Source: Deltaproteobacteria bacterium
GTDB taxonomy: Bacteria; Desulfobacterota; DSM-4660; Desulfatiglandales; Desulfatiglandaceae
Length of the DNA stretch: 36,973 nt
Direction: 5' to 3'
NCBI GenBank assembly: GCA_019307945.1
Contig: JAFDIS010000027.1
Coordinates: forward strand, 10,684-47,656
The notes beneath the pieces were generated by a model. The model was not told the origin of the DNA and made no database searches. It saw only the letters and a program-made list of their open reading frames with translations. The translations under genes and the position numbers were made by a program. Of this stretch, positions 7,438 to 16,774 are shown one piece after another. Position 1 is the first letter of the stretch. Each line of letters opens with the position of its first letter.

Positions 7438-7896
7438 ATGTTCGTTCGCAAAGAGGAGCAGGAACAGATGGAGGTCCTCCTCCGGGACTGGCGGGAACAG
7501 CGGGGGAATCTGGTGCCGGTTTTCGTGAGGCTCCACGAAATCCTGGGCAAGGACGGTGAAACGGTTTTCTCTTTCAAGGCCAGACCCGGGGTGAGCTATT
7601 CCCTGCGAGCGGCCTATCGAAGCGCTTCAGATACTTCAGATATCGGGTCCCTTTTCGCGCTGGTGGATATCATCGACGATGACCCCTCCGCCCGATGGCT
7701 TTCCGTGTGCTTTTATGCGGAGTCAGTGACCGATCCCGAAGAGCGGGGAAATTTGATCCCTGGAGGCCTCCTCGGGGAGGATGGATACTGTTTCGATATT
7801 TTTGAAGAGGATGAAGGCCTCATGGCGTACCTGGAGGCGCGGGCGGAGGAAGCTCGGGAAAGATCCCATCACTCCGGCTCCCCCGGGTTGCCCTGA
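7438..7896 (+). CDS. Conserved hypothetical protein, 152 aa
   Basis: I do not recognise this protein. It is acidic and soluble, with no signal peptide. It starts with a charged helix (KEEQEQMEVLLRDWREQ), followed by alternating strands and a central FALVDIIDDDPSARWLSVCFY segment. The start is well supported by GGAGG before ATG 7438. It is convergent with the MinD-like gene and their 3' ends overlap by 28 nt (7869-7896), so mutual interference in transcription is possible. Coding is supported by the strong ribosome-binding site and ordinary amino-acid composition. No function is proposed. Confidence 0.65.
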   Translation: MFVRKEEQEQMEVLLRDWREQRGNLVPVFVRLHEILGKDGETVFSFKARPGVSYSLRAAYRSASDTSDIGSLFALVDIIDDDPSARWLSVCFYAESVTDPEERGNLIPGGLLGEDGYCFDIFEEDEGLMAYLEARAEEARERSHHSGSPGLP

Positions 7897-9146
7897 GGGT
7901 CTTCTCGGGATGAGTCCATGGGCTCGAAGGTGGCCTCGACGCGGGGTGCGGCCGAAAGCTCGAAGCGGAGAGTCAGTCTTCCATTCCCGTTGAAGGCCTT
8001 CCTCAGGAGGTTCAGCTCTTTGGAAAGGGCCGAGATGCTCTCCACCAGCTTTTCCATCAAGGGGACCAGGGCCGGGTCCAAGGGCGTGTGCGCTTCCGGG
8101 ACCTGGGCATCGGCGAGCGGCGCCCGTTTCCAGACGCGCCCCTCCTCTTCCTTCTTGAACCATCCCCCTGAGCGGGGAGACTCGATGTCCGGTTCCTCTG
8201 TTTCGGTGTCCATGATCACGGTGGGAGGTTCTTCATGGCCGAGCGGGGCACTCGGCTCCGAAGGCTCACGGTCCACTTCGGGGGCCGGGGCTTCCGGTTC
8301 AAGGGTCTCCGGCCGTTCCCCTTCCTTGAGTTCCCCTGAGGCAGGGCTGTTCACCAGTTCGAGACAGCCCTTCCAAAAGGCAAACACGTCGAAACTCTCC
8401 ATGTGGTCCGGGCGGTTTCGAATCAATCTTTCCCCGATGCCCCGGATGCATCGTGCCGCCCTGGATTCGGGGAACAGGGACACGAATGCCTCTCGCCTGC
8501 GTGCGGCCTCCGGCACATGGTCGTCTTCGAATATCAGGCCCAACGGCGTCACGGAAATACGGAGGTATTTTTCCACGCTGGTCTTGAATTTCTTGAAGGC
8601 TACCTTGGCCAGTCCTAGGGATCGGCTCCGGTTGACTACGATCCGGACCTCCCCTTCGAATCCCCCTTCCACGAGATCTTTGAGAAATCCCACCGCCGCG
8701 GTGAGAGACGCGGGCTTCGGCGCCATGACCACGATGATTTCGGGCGAGGCCTGACAAAAGGAGAACACATGCTTGAGGCTGCCCCCGCGCGTATCGATCA
8801 GTACATAGTCGTAACGCACGATGTCGAAAAAGGACTCGATCATGCGGTTCATGCGAGAGGCTTCCAGCACGGGCATTTCTTCCACGCCGCAACCCCCGGG
8901 CAGGATGAGGACTCCGGCGGGGTCCTCGACGATTATGTCCTGAAGATTCCGGCCGTCAAGGACCGTGTCCCTCAGGTCGAAACCGGGAGTGATGCCAAGC
9001 AGGGCAGGCAGGGCGGAGGGGCCGGTATCGGCATCCACCACACAGACCTTGGCCCCTTTGCCCGCCAAGTGGCGTGCAAGGTTCAGGCACAGTGTGGTCT
9101 TTCCCACTGATTCCGGGCCGCTGACGACGGTGATGGTTCTGGCCAT
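7869..9146 (-). CDS. MinD/FlhG-like P-loop ATPase with acidic C-terminal extension
   Basis: A 425-residue protein. Residues 1-~260 form a ParA/MinD-superfamily ATPase: Walker A SGPESVGKTT (residues 9-18), the FlhG-like DADTGPSALPALLGI, ILPGGCGVEEM, and VLIDTRGG as the switch-II region. Such ATPases position flagella, chemoreceptors or other cargo by ATP-driven dimerisation. Residue 11, normally the signature lysine of KGGxGKT, is proline here. Residues ~265-350 are rich in Glu/Pro and probably disordered, followed by a helical and strand-rich tail. The chemoreceptor gene lies upstream on the same strand, but no flagellar genes are visible. The ribosome-binding site is weak and a strong hairpin sits just upstream of the ATG. 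Confidence 0.75.
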   Translation of the reverse strand: MARTITVVSGPESVGKTTLCLNLARHLAGKGAKVCVVDADTGPSALPALLGITPGFDLRDTVLDGRNLQDIIVEDPAGVLILPGGCGVEEMPVLEASRMNRMIESFFDIVRYDYVLIDTRGGSLKHVFSFCQASPEIIVVMAPKPASLTAAVGFLKDLVEGGFEGEVRIVVNRSRSLGLAKVAFKKFKTSVEKYLRISVTPLGLIFEDDHVPEAARRREAFVSLFPESRAARCIRGIGERLIRNRPDHMESFDVFAFWKGCLELVNSPASGELKEGERPETLEPEAPAPEVDREPSEPSAPLGHEEPPTVIMDTETEEPDIESPRSGGWFKKEEEGRVWKRAPLADAQVPEAHTPLDPALVPLMEKLVESISALSKELNLLRKAFNGNGRLTLRFELSAAPRVEATFEPMDSSREDPQGNPGEPE

Positions 9147-9159
9147 TTAGGCATCCCGC

Positions 9160-9198
9160 GAGGCGGCCCGCCGGGCCGCCTCACCGCGTTTTTGTTTT
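9160..9198 (+). terminator. Strong hairpin with T-tract, upstream of the MinD-like gene
   Basis: A perfect 10-bp stem (9160-9169 with 9173-9182, loop GCC) is followed on the + strand by a T-rich tract (TTTTTGTTTT, 9189-9198): a textbook intrinsic terminator in the + direction. Read on the - strand it lies in the 5' leader, 14 nt before the ATG of the MinD-like gene, where it could hinder ribosome access. No + strand gene ends nearby except 7438-7896, so it may stop antisense transcripts. Confidence 0.6.
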
Positions 9199-9432
9199 CA
9201 TCCCGCCCGCAGAAAACCCCGGACTTCAACCGCGCACGAGTGCGATTGGATCCGGATGTCTTACCGCTCAGGTCCCCCATGCGGTTGCCGGGGGCGCGAA
9301 GGTAACGGCGAGGGGTTCATTATCCGCGCCTTTCCTCGCCTCATGTGAATACATCGGAAGAGAGGCTCTTCATCTTTAAGAGGATTAATAAAGACTAGGG
9401 ACGGGGGCGTCTTTCTGTCAAGGCAAAAGGAC

Positions 9433-9473
9433 GGCCCCCGGTCGCGCAATGTGCTTTTGCGCGCCCGGGGGCC
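9433..9473 (-). terminator. Hairpin terminator after the chemoreceptor gene
   Basis: A long inverted repeat: 9433-9441 pairs with 9465-9473 and, after a T-C mismatch, 9443-9449 pairs with 9457-9463, around a 7-nt loop. It lies 32 nt beyond the stop of the chemoreceptor gene. The tract after the stem on the - strand (GTCCTTTTGCC) is only moderately T-rich. Termination efficiency is inferred. Confidence 0.6.
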
Positions 9474-9504
9474 TATGGAAATTGAATGGATGTTTTCTTG
9501 AGAC

Positions 9505-11778
9505 TCAGACCTTGAACCGGACGACCAGATCTCGTAGTTCCTGGGCAAGGGCCGAGAGTTCCTCTGCGCTCGAACTCAATACGGCGCCGCTGTTGGAGAT
9601 CTCCGTGGAGGCCTGATTGAGGTCCGCAATATCCTGAGTGATTTCCCCCGAAACCCTGGAACTCTGTACCACGTTTTCACTGACCTCGCCGATTACCTTG
9701 GAGGCCTGGCCCACATTTTGTGCTATTTCACGGGTGGTGGCCGATTGTTCCTCAACGGCCGTGGCAATGGTGGCGACGATCTGGTCGATGTCCGCGATCA
9801 CCGTGGAGATCTGACGGATCTCATCCACCGTGGCCTGGGTGGAAGATTGGATGCCGTCGATCTTCTCGCGGATTTCGTCGGTGGCATCAGCCGTTTGCCT
9901 TGCCAGTTCCTTGATTTCGTTGGCCACCACTGCGAACCCTTTCCCCGATTCGCCCGCCCTGGCGGCCTCGATGGTGGCATTGAGGGCCAGGAGGTTGGTC
10001 TGCTCGGAGATCTCCGTGATGGTTTCCGTGACCTTGTCGATCTCCTGAGCCGCTTTGCCCAGGGCCTCCATGCCTGCCGTGGCCCGCTCCGCCTGTGCCA
10101 CCGCATTGCTCGTAATACCGCGGGCGCGCTCCGAACTCTGGGCGATCTCGTTGATGGTGGAGGTCATCTCCTCGGCGGATGTGGCCACTATGGTCACATT
10201 GGTGGAAGACTCTTCCATGGCCGCCGCAACGGAGGTCATATTTGCGTTCATCTCCTCGGCCGCCGCCGCCACCGTGTCGCTCTTGGCGGACATCTGCTCG
10301 GCGGAAGAGGAAAGGTGTTCCGATACGCTCGTGAGGTTCGTGGAAGATGCGTTGAGGGTCTCGGCCTTGGAGACGATTTCGCGCACCACTCCCTGGATTT
10401 TTTCAATGAAGGTATTGAACCACCTGGCCATTTCCCCGATTTCATCCCGTGAATCGGTTTGCAGGCGGTTCGTGAGATCACCCTCTCCTTCGGCGATGTC
10501 CTTGAGCATGTCCACGGACTGCCGGATCGGTTTGACCATGAATCGCTGGCTCATGAAGAGGGAGACGAGGACCGCCAGGGCCACCACCCCGATCATGATT
10601 CCCAGCATGACGATGATCTCCTTGCGCACCAACCGGCTGAGGTTCTTCTCTTTCTGCACGATGGCCCCTTGAACATCCGTGAGGTCGACACCCGTGCCGA
10701 TGATCCAATTCCAGGGTTTGTACATGCGCACATAGGAAAGCTTGGGTATCCAGCGGGACTTGTTCTTCGGGTCGGGCCAGCGGTACGTTACGAATCCGCC
10801 CGCCTCGGGCGAAGAGGTGCAGACACGGACCATTTCCTGAAAGAAAGGCGTTTTCGTCCCTTCGGCTACGACCACCTTGCCATCCTTGGAAAAATTGGAA
10901 AGGTCCTTCCCCTCGAGCTCCGGTATGATGGGATGCATGATCATGCGGGGGCGGGTGTCGTTGATCCAGAAGTGGCCCTTTTCTCCATACCGCATGCTGC
11001 CCACCATGACCTTGGCCTTTTCTTGGGCGTCCCGGATAAGTCCTTCGATATAGAAGCCAGCGCCCACAATCCAGTTCCACGGCTTGAAAAGCCTCACGTA
11101 GGACAGCTTGAGGAGCCAGCGGGATTTGTCCTTCGGGTCGGGCCAGCGATACCCCACGAAGCCGTCACCAGTGGGCGAATTTTTGCAAACCCGGACCATC
11201 TCCTGGAAAAAGGGTCTGTTGGTGCCTTCGGCCAGGACCACCTTTCCGTCCTTGGAAAAATTGGTGAGGTCCTTCCCCTCCAGTTTGGGAACGATGGGAT
11301 GCATGACCATGCGGGGGTGGGTGTCGTTGATCCAGAAATAGCCTCTCTCACCGAACCGCATGGCTCGAATGGCCTGCACCGCGTTTTGTTGCGCCCCCCG
11401 TATAAAGGATTGCTTGATGTCTTCTGTTGCCGCGAGGCTCAAGTCCAATTTTCCGTGTTCACGCACCATTACTGAAAAAGGGATGTCTACCTGGGACTTG
11501 AGGTACTTCCCATAGGTCTTCTTTATGGCGTCCATGGTTGCCGCCAACCGGTGGTTTTTTTCCACCACCGTGTAGGCCGAGTTGACCAGATCCCGGAGGT
11601 GTCCCCGTATACGTCGCATCTCGTCCTTTTCGAACGCCCGGATTTCCTGCCTGCTGTTCGAGATTGTCTCCCGAATGAAAAATCCTCCCAGGACGGCGGT
11701 GGAAGTCACGATTCCAGTGGTCACGATTAGGAGGATCTTCCCTCGGATCTTCCAGTTGCTGACGGACAACCATTTCAT
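9505..11778 (-). CDS. Methyl-accepting chemotaxis protein with two tandem Cache domains
   Basis: A 757-residue transmembrane chemoreceptor. TM1 spans ~14-36. Two near-identical sensor repeats lie at ~139-247 and ~261-369, each with [46 protein letters not shown] and KPWNWI. These match the single-Cache (sCache_2) family, whose members bind small ligands such as organic acids. TM2 spans ~388-410, HAMP ~411-465, and the signalling domain runs to the end with tip [19 protein letters not shown]. The two repeats are so alike that they must come from a recent intragenic duplication. GGAGG precedes ATG 11778. Ligand unknown. CheA/CheW partners are outside the window. Confidence 0.92.
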   Translation of the reverse strand: MKWLSVSNWKIRGKILLIVTTGIVTSTAVLGGFFIRETISNSRQEIRAFEKDEMRRIRGHLRDLVNSAYTVVEKNHRLAATMDAIKKTYGKYLKSQVDIPFSVMVREHGKLDLSLAATEDIKQSFIRGAQQNAVQAIRAMRFGERGYFWINDTHPRMVMHPIVPKLEGKDLTNFSKDGKVVLAEGTNRPFFQEMVRVCKNSPTGDGFVGYRWPDPKDKSRWLLKLSYVRLFKPWNWIVGAGFYIEGLIRDAQEKAKVMVGSMRYGEKGHFWINDTRPRMIMHPIIPELEGKDLSNFSKDGKVVVAEGTKTPFFQEMVRVCTSSPEAGGFVTYRWPDPKNKSRWIPKLSYVRMYKPWNWIIGTGVDLTDVQGAIVQKEKNLSRLVRKEIIVMLGIMIGVVALAVLVSLFMSQRFMVKPIRQSVDMLKDIAEGEGDLTNRLQTDSRDEIGEMARWFNTFIEKIQGVVREIVSKAETLNASSTNLTSVSEHLSSSAEQMSAKSDTVAAAAEEMNANMTSVAAAMEESSTNVTIVATSAEEMTSTINEIAQSSERARGITSNAVAQAERATAGMEALGKAAQEIDKVTETITEISEQTNLLALNATIEAARAGESGKGFAVVANEIKELARQTADATDEIREKIDGIQSSTQATVDEIRQISTVIADIDQIVATIATAVEEQSATTREIAQNVGQASKVIGEVSENVVQSSRVSGEITQDIADLNQASTEISNSGAVLSSSAEELSALAQELRDLVVRFKV

Positions 11779-12198
11779 TGCGGGTTCCTCCTTTTCCCCT
11801 GTAAAATGGGCCCTTTGTAAGGGCTGTGAGGGTGCAGATCAGGTAACATTGTCAGGCACGGCTCATGATCGGGAGAGCCCGGAATCGAATCGTAGGAGTC
11901 GAACCGGGAAAAGAGCGTCAGCGGTCGGTTTCACGCGGGCTTTTCTGTCAAAGATTACACAAGCAATTTTCATACCATTTTACTTTCCGTTGCTCCGGTG
12001 GATATAATTTATTGAATATACTAAAATATTTAATCCTAAACACCGGCCGGGAGAAAAATGCGTGCAGGTAACATGAGGGCCCCTCCGTCAATTTTCCGAC
12101 CCCTGCATTGACACGGTGTCGGGTTTGCTCTATAGTCCCGGAGAAAGCACTTCAAGCATCCCTTCCCACCCACCCCACACAGGACAGATGGCGGGATC
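11779..12198. other. 420-bp divergent intergenic region
   Basis: No gene is seen. It holds the leader of the - strand chemoreceptor, including a hairpin at 11878-11908, an AT-rich island at about 11955-12045, and the sigma70 promoter for the + strand outer-membrane gene (separate entry). No clear sigma28 chemotaxis-type promoter was found for the chemoreceptor. Confidence 0.5.
12108..12136 (+). promoter_or_regulatory. Sigma70 promoter for the outer-membrane protein gene
   Basis: TTGACA (12108-12113, consensus), a 17-nt spacer, then TATAGT (12131-12136, 5 of 6). A 5-1-5 palindrome GACACGGTGTC (12110-12120) overlaps the -35 and could be an operator. Predicted start of transcription is ~12143, ~55 nt before the GTG start. 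Confidence 0.7.
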
Positions 12199-13176
12199 GT
12201 GAGAAAAGTTTGGCTCCTATTCGTCGCCCTGCTGATCTTGCCGGCCCCTTTCCCGGCCGCCCGCTTGAATGCCGCGGACACGGGCAAGCGGGCCATGCCC
12301 TCGGGTGCGGCAAAGAACGGCGCGTCCCAATCCAAGGGCGTCCGGTTTGAACTGGACTTTGATCTGGACGCCTATTACACCAGCGTGGACCTCATAGGAA
12401 GCCTTACGGACAAGCCCATCCCGTATGTGGGCGAGAAGAAGGAATTCGAGATCTACCGCGACCTGTTGTTCAGCTCCTACCTACCCCGCTTTTTCCTACT
12501 GGAAGCCAGCATCAACCCCATGCCCTGCCTCGGTGTGGTGGTTAAAAAGAACTTCCGCGACACCTATGAAGACGCGGATATGGGAGAGGATTTCAACTGG
12601 GTGAAGGTCATCACCGCCGGATTCCAGGAGCCCTGGGCCGCGAGTTTTTTCCTGGGTGACGTTGTCAGTTTCTCCAGGGCCGGCCAAAAAAAGGAATGCT
12701 GGAACAAGGGGTTCATGGGATATCTCCTGAGCGTGGGAAATTACCATATCAAGGACAATGAGCTGATTCGGGATGACTGGTATGAGGTGGAGTGGAAGAT
12801 CAAGGGCGACCGAGAATCTCCCACCCAGAAGCTCCACTGGAGTTTCCGGATCGGCGGCAAGTTCCACGCCAACCCGGACGTCACGGATGTCCTGTATGTC
12901 TCATTGCGGCGAAGCCGTCTGGATTTTCTTGCCTCCGAGACCTCGTTTCTGAAGAACAGTGGTTTCGAGTACACGGTGGACGTTTCGTCGCACTCCCTGC
13001 AGTTCGTGCGGCATTATTTCAAGGTGGATAAGAAGTGGCCCGTGAAAGACAAGAGATTCGCCGTGACCCTGGCGCTGGGTGTGATCTGGGAATCGGACAA
13101 ACGGTATCATGGCCGACTCAGGGACGAGGGCGTGGACAACCTGCAGTTCCTTCTTCAGCCCAACATTGAATTTTGA
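12199..13176 (+). CDS. Predicted exported (outer-membrane beta-barrel-like) protein
   Basis: A 325-residue protein with a clear Sec signal peptide (KVWLLFVALLILPAPFPAA, cleavage near residue 26 after an LNAAD-type site). The mature part has alternating aromatic/polar residues typical of amphipathic beta-strands (FELDFDLDAYYTSVDLIG, LHWSFRIGGKFHAN, VTLALGVIWES) and ends in phenylalanine (NIEF), the usual C-terminal residue of BAM substrates. It is therefore probably a 12-16-strand outer-membrane barrel. No specific family is recognised. It starts at GTG 12199 with a modest GCGGGAT upstream and has its own sigma70 promoter. It stands alone and converges on the adenylate cyclase gene. Confidence 0.65.
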   Translation: MRKVWLLFVALLILPAPFPAARLNAADTGKRAMPSGAAKNGASQSKGVRFELDFDLDAYYTSVDLIGSLTDKPIPYVGEKKEFEIYRDLLFSSYLPRFFLLEASINPMPCLGVVVKKNFRDTYEDADMGEDFNWVKVITAGFQEPWAASFFLGDVVSFSRAGQKKECWNKGFMGYLLSVGNYHIKDNELIRDDWYEVEWKIKGDRESPTQKLHWSFRIGGKFHANPDVTDVLYVSLRRSRLDFLASETSFLKNSGFEYTVDVSSHSLQFVRHYFKVDKKWPVKDKRFAVTLALGVIWESDKRYHGRLRDEGVDNLQFLLQPNIEF

Positions 13177-13247
13177 GACGCCCGAAGAGTCCCCTCGCGT
13201 CGATCCCCGGACCGTCTGTCCCGGGCCCCCTCCGTGCAACCTGAAGG

Positions 13248-14534
13248 TCAGCAAAGATCCGTCTCCACCCGGAAGACGTCGATGGCCCTTTCCCGACCTT
13301 TCACTTTTTGGGCGGGCAGGGGGGTCAAGGCCTTGAGACCATCGACCTCCTCCATTTTTCCAGCCAGGGCGTCCCGGACCGTGCGTGTAACGAGGATTTC
13401 GTTGCCCCGGGCGATGGACTGCAGGCGCTGTGCCACGTTCACCGCATCTCCTATCACGGTGTAGTTGAGATGATCCTCGGATCCGATATAGCCGGCCACC
13501 ACTTCTCCCGCGTTGATGCCGATGGAGACCTCGAGGGGCTGCTGATTCCGTCTGCCTTGCGTTTCATTGAAATCGCGCAGTGCGGAGAGCATCTGCACCG
13601 CTGTCCGAACCGCCCGGACGGGGTCGTCGTCGTGGGTGATGGGAGCTCCGAAAAAGGCCAGGATTCCGTCTCCCATGAGCTTGTCCAGGGTGCCGTCGTT
13701 CTTGAAAATGATGGGCGTCATGCAGGAAAAGTAGCCGTTGAGGATCTCCACCACCTGTTCCTGGTCCAGCTCTTCCGACATTGAGGTGAACCCCCTCAGG
13801 TCCGCGAACATGATGCTTACGGTTTTTCTTTCCCCCCCCAGCCGCAGATTTCCCCCGCTTCCAAAAATCTTTTCCGTGACGGATCTGGAGAAAAAGCGTG
13901 TGAGGAGGAAGCGCTGTTTTTCCTCCTTGAGCATCTGGTGGTAGAGTCTGAACAGAATGGCCGAAGTGGTGATCTGGTCCGCAACAAGGCTGTAGAATCT
14001 GACATCGTTCTGATCGAATCCGTTCGTCTTCGCCTGGTGGAGCCCAAGGACCCCGATGGCGCGTCTCTTGTGCAGGATGGGCATACAGAGAAGAGAACCC
14101 TTGCGTGGCGCCGCGCTCATTCTTCCCATTTCCGATCTCAGGTCGTTGATTACCACGGGGGTTTTTTCGGAAAAGGCGCGGCCCTCCGGGCCCTCCCTGG
14201 CGTCGGAAAAGGCCGTATGAGTCAGGGGACCGGGGTCGCTGCTCCTGGCCACGAGTTCCAGGACCTGGTATTGTTCGTTCAGAAGCAGGAGGCTAATATC
14301 GTCCATTGGTTTGTATTTGTTGATGATTTTCAACTGATTCCAGAAAAAGACATTGCGGTCCTGAAATGTGGTGGAGCGAAGGGTGCTGCCCAGTTCCTTG
14401 ATGATGGAAAGCTCTGTGATCTTTTTTTCGTAACTCTGCTGGATCTTCAGGAAATGGGCCTTGAAAAGGTCCCGTTCCCGCTCGATCCAGAGGGTCCGGC
14501 TGTCCGTGTCATGAGGTTGTTGAGTGGTCATCAT
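13248..14534 (-). CDS. GAF-domain class III adenylate cyclase
   Basis: A 428-residue soluble protein. A short coiled coil (residues ~15-50) is followed by a GAF sensor domain (~50-195, with PVVINDLRSE and CMPILHKRRAIGVLGLHQ), then a class III nucleotidyl cyclase domain (~235-425). Catalytic residues are visible: metal-binding Asp245 (FADLRGF) and Asp289 (MGDG), purine-selecting Lys285 and Thr359, transition-state Asn366 and Arg370. The Lys-Thr pair marks the class IIIb adenylate cyclases, several of which respond to bicarbonate, so cAMP is the expected product. Its ATG overlaps the stop of the HDOD gene (TGATG), so the two are co-translated. The GAF ligand is unknown. Confidence 0.88.
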   Translation of the reverse strand: MMTTQQPHDTDSRTLWIERERDLFKAHFLKIQQSYEKKITELSIIKELGSTLRSTTFQDRNVFFWNQLKIINKYKPMDDISLLLLNEQYQVLELVARSSDPGPLTHTAFSDAREGPEGRAFSEKTPVVINDLRSEMGRMSAAPRKGSLLCMPILHKRRAIGVLGLHQAKTNGFDQNDVRFYSLVADQITTSAILFRLYHQMLKEEKQRFLLTRFFSRSVTEKIFGSGGNLRLGGERKTVSIMFADLRGFTSMSEELDQEQVVEILNGYFSCMTPIIFKNDGTLDKLMGDGILAFFGAPITHDDDPVRAVRTAVQMLSALRDFNETQGRRNQQPLEVSIGINAGEVVAGYIGSEDHLNYTVIGDAVNVAQRLQSIARGNEILVTRTVRDALAGKMEEVDGLKALTPLPAQKVKGRERAIDVFRVETDLC

Positions 14535-16432
14535 CAGCTTTCCGTTTCAAAAGTTTTAAAGAGTGTTTGGTTTTCGTTGATGACGGTGGCGGCTTCCCTG
14601 CACATCAGGACGAGCCTTTCCTCATCCAGGTCTCCCAGGAGCCCCGTCAGGATGCGCCCGTGCCCGAAGGTCAGCTCCGGGGGTCGGCTGGGGGATGGTT
14701 CGACAAACACTTCCGGTGCCTGGACGCAGTGGGCGAGGTAGTCGGCCAAACCGACCAGTGCGGCCAGTTCCGGGTGGCCGGGGGCGTCGTGGGGGCGGTG
14801 GTGAAAAGCGATTGCCTGCACGAGTCCGGCCGGAAGGTTCCACTTCGCGGCCAGGACTTCTCCGATGGCCGCATGGCTCAAGCCGAATTTTTCTTCTTCC
14901 AGCTCATAGAACGGCAGATCCTGACCGGTAATGTCTTTGTAAATTTTCCCGTACAGTTCCGGGAAGTTTTCCATGAGAAAGATCTTGCCCATGTCGTGCA
15001 GGAGCCCCGCGGTAAAAATCCCCTGCTTACGGAATTCGGGAAACTCTGCGCACAGGTGTTGAGCCAGAAGGGCCGTACACAATGAATGGAGCCATAGATT
15101 CTTGGGGCCGTAAGAATGCTTCCACCCCAGTTCGTCAAAGACCTTGGAGGCAACCAGCCCGAAAGAGAGGTTTACGATTTCTTCGGTTCCCAGAATCACC
15201 ACGGCCTGCCGGACGGTCCCGATCTTCTGGGGAAAACCGTAAAAGGCCGAGTTCACCACCTTGAGGAGCTTACCGGTGAGCGGAGGGTCATTGGCGATGA
15301 CCGTAGTCAGATCGGCTGCCGAGGAATTGGGGTCCGAGGCGATGTTGAAGACCTGGCTGGCTACCGAGGGGAGAGTGGGCAGGGATTCAGCACGACGCAT
15401 CCTGGACAGGACGACCTCTCGGGTCCTCTTTCTGTCCTCGAGGCCTGCTTGCATGTCCATCTGGTGGATCATGGCCTCGAAATATTGCTCCGCCTCCCGG
15501 TCGGAACCTATGGTGGGCTGAGTACGGATCATCTGTTCGAGGACCGGCCCCAGCGGAGCGCCCAGCGGTATTCTGGCCAGGAAATCTTCCTGCCTGCTCT
15601 GGGGGAGTTGGGACAGCCCCATCCATAGGGTTTCGGGGTCCATTTCCAGAAGCCGCTTGAAGATCTTGCCGCGCGCTTTGGTAAAGCAGATCTGGAGCGG
15701 ATTTTCAGGAGATTCACGTGTGAGGATCGCCGGGGCGCCCGAAGATTCGGGCAGACATCGGTCTGGCTTGGGTTGCGAAACTTCGGGTCCGGCCTCCTGC
15801 CTCTTTTTTTCTGCGAGATGAACCAGTTCGGAGATGCTTCTCCCCTCTTCCGGGAAGAGCGCCCATCCCATGGACACCACGATATCCGTGTCCAGTACAT
15901 TTCTCAGGGACTGCCTTATTTTTCTTTCCAGGGGTTCGACGCCCTCTTTTCCGGTGGCAAATCCCAATACCAGCGCCCGGTGGTCGTCCACTCCTACGAC
16001 GGTATCGCTCTCTCTGAAATGTTCTGCAAACTCCGTTTCCGCCGGTCCGATCAGGGAGGGTATGGATTTGCGTTCCGCGCCGGGTTCAACGTGAACGATG
16101 AAAACAAGCATGCTGGATCGGCATCGGATGATTTTGCTCAGTTCCCGCTTGATGAGTTTATGGTGCCTTTCGGGCATGACGAAGGGGTATGCACCGTTGG
16201 AAAGAACGGGCTCCAGGCTGGTCCTGCAGCCCAACTTCTTGAGGGCTGTGAGACTGGCCAGAGCCTCCTTGTGCGGGGCTGCCTCCCACAAAACCCGCGG
16301 GGGCGTCGTGAGCAGGCTGCCGATCCGGTTGTTGTCAAGCCCCAACTCCTTGTGGAAAAAGACCACCAGCTTTTCCAGCTTGGCCTTCTCTTCGAGGCCT
16401 TCGAAAAGGAGTCGGAAGTAGATTTCTTCCAT
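14534..16432 (-). CDS. HDOD-domain signalling protein with degenerate GGDEF-like domain
   Basis: A 632-residue protein. The N-terminal ~80 residues form a small alpha/beta region. Residues ~105-215 resemble a GGDEF domain in layout (FRESDTVVGVDDHRALVLGF, VSMGWALFPEEG, HLAEKKRQ) but lack GGDEF and the RxxD site, so it cannot make c-di-GMP. An HDOD domain occupies ~345-545 (LPTLPSVASQVFNIASDP, VNSAFYG, LLHDMGKI with His479-Asp480, AFHHRP). HDOD proteins act in regulatory complexes rather than as clear hydrolases; the retained HD residues leave some enzymatic potential. It is directly upstream of, and overlapping, the adenylate cyclase gene, which points to a shared signalling pathway. The ribosome-binding site before ATG 16432 is poor. 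Confidence 0.85.
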   Translation of the reverse strand: MEEIYFRLLFEGLEEKAKLEKLVVFFHKELGLDNNRIGSLLTTPPRVLWEAAPHKEALASLTALKKLGCRTSLEPVLSNGAYPFVMPERHHKLIKRELSKIIRCRSSMLVFIVHVEPGAERKSIPSLIGPAETEFAEHFRESDTVVGVDDHRALVLGFATGKEGVEPLERKIRQSLRNVLDTDIVVSMGWALFPEEGRSISELVHLAEKKRQEAGPEVSQPKPDRCLPESSGAPAILTRESPENPLQICFTKARGKIFKRLLEMDPETLWMGLSQLPQSRQEDFLARIPLGAPLGPVLEQMIRTQPTIGSDREAEQYFEAMIHQMDMQAGLEDRKRTREVVLSRMRRAESLPTLPSVASQVFNIASDPNSSAADLTTVIANDPPLTGKLLKVVNSAFYGFPQKIGTVRQAVVILGTEEIVNLSFGLVASKVFDELGWKHSYGPKNLWLHSLCTALLAQHLCAEFPEFRKQGIFTAGLLHDMGKIFLMENFPELYGKIYKDITGQDLPFYELEEEKFGLSHAAIGEVLAAKWNLPAGLVQAIAFHHRPHDAPGHPELAALVGLADYLAHCVQAPEVFVEPSPSRPPELTFGHGRILTGLLGDLDEERLVLMCREAATVINENQTLFKTFETES

Positions 16433-16774
16433 GGATCAACCAGGTGCGGGGAGACGTATTTTCATTGCACCCATCCGACGCAGGGCGTCCGGGGGCCCTT
16501 TACCGAATTCACCCTGAATCAGCGGGTTTCCTAAAGTGTCCATCGTCTGATTCCGCGGTTTTCTTTAGCGTTTCAACATAATGGGAGGTCGGCAGGGGTC
16601 GGGACCCGCTCAATGATCCGGGAGACCTGGCGAGGGAATCCCGGGCGTACGCGAAGGGCGTAAGGACCCTCGTGCGGCGGCTTGGCAAGACTCGAGGCCC
16701 TCCCCCCCCCCCGGTCTCCCCGGGGGAAATCCTGGCACAAAGCTCCCGTAGAGACGCTTATCAGGACCGGGTTT
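16433..16774. other. 342-bp intergenic region
   Basis: No convincing gene is seen on either strand. It contains the leader of the HDOD gene and, near the TraB-like 3' end, a 7-bp hairpin (CCCCCGG/CCGGGGG at about 16707-16725) without a T-tract. A run of ten C lies at its left arm, which may be error-prone in sequencing. Confidence 0.45.

Noticed and set aside
11878-11908. tRNA-like text (GGAGTCGAACCGGG) in the chemoreceptor leader
   Set aside because: The flanking bases do not form a T-stem or acceptor stem; it is better explained as a small hairpin.
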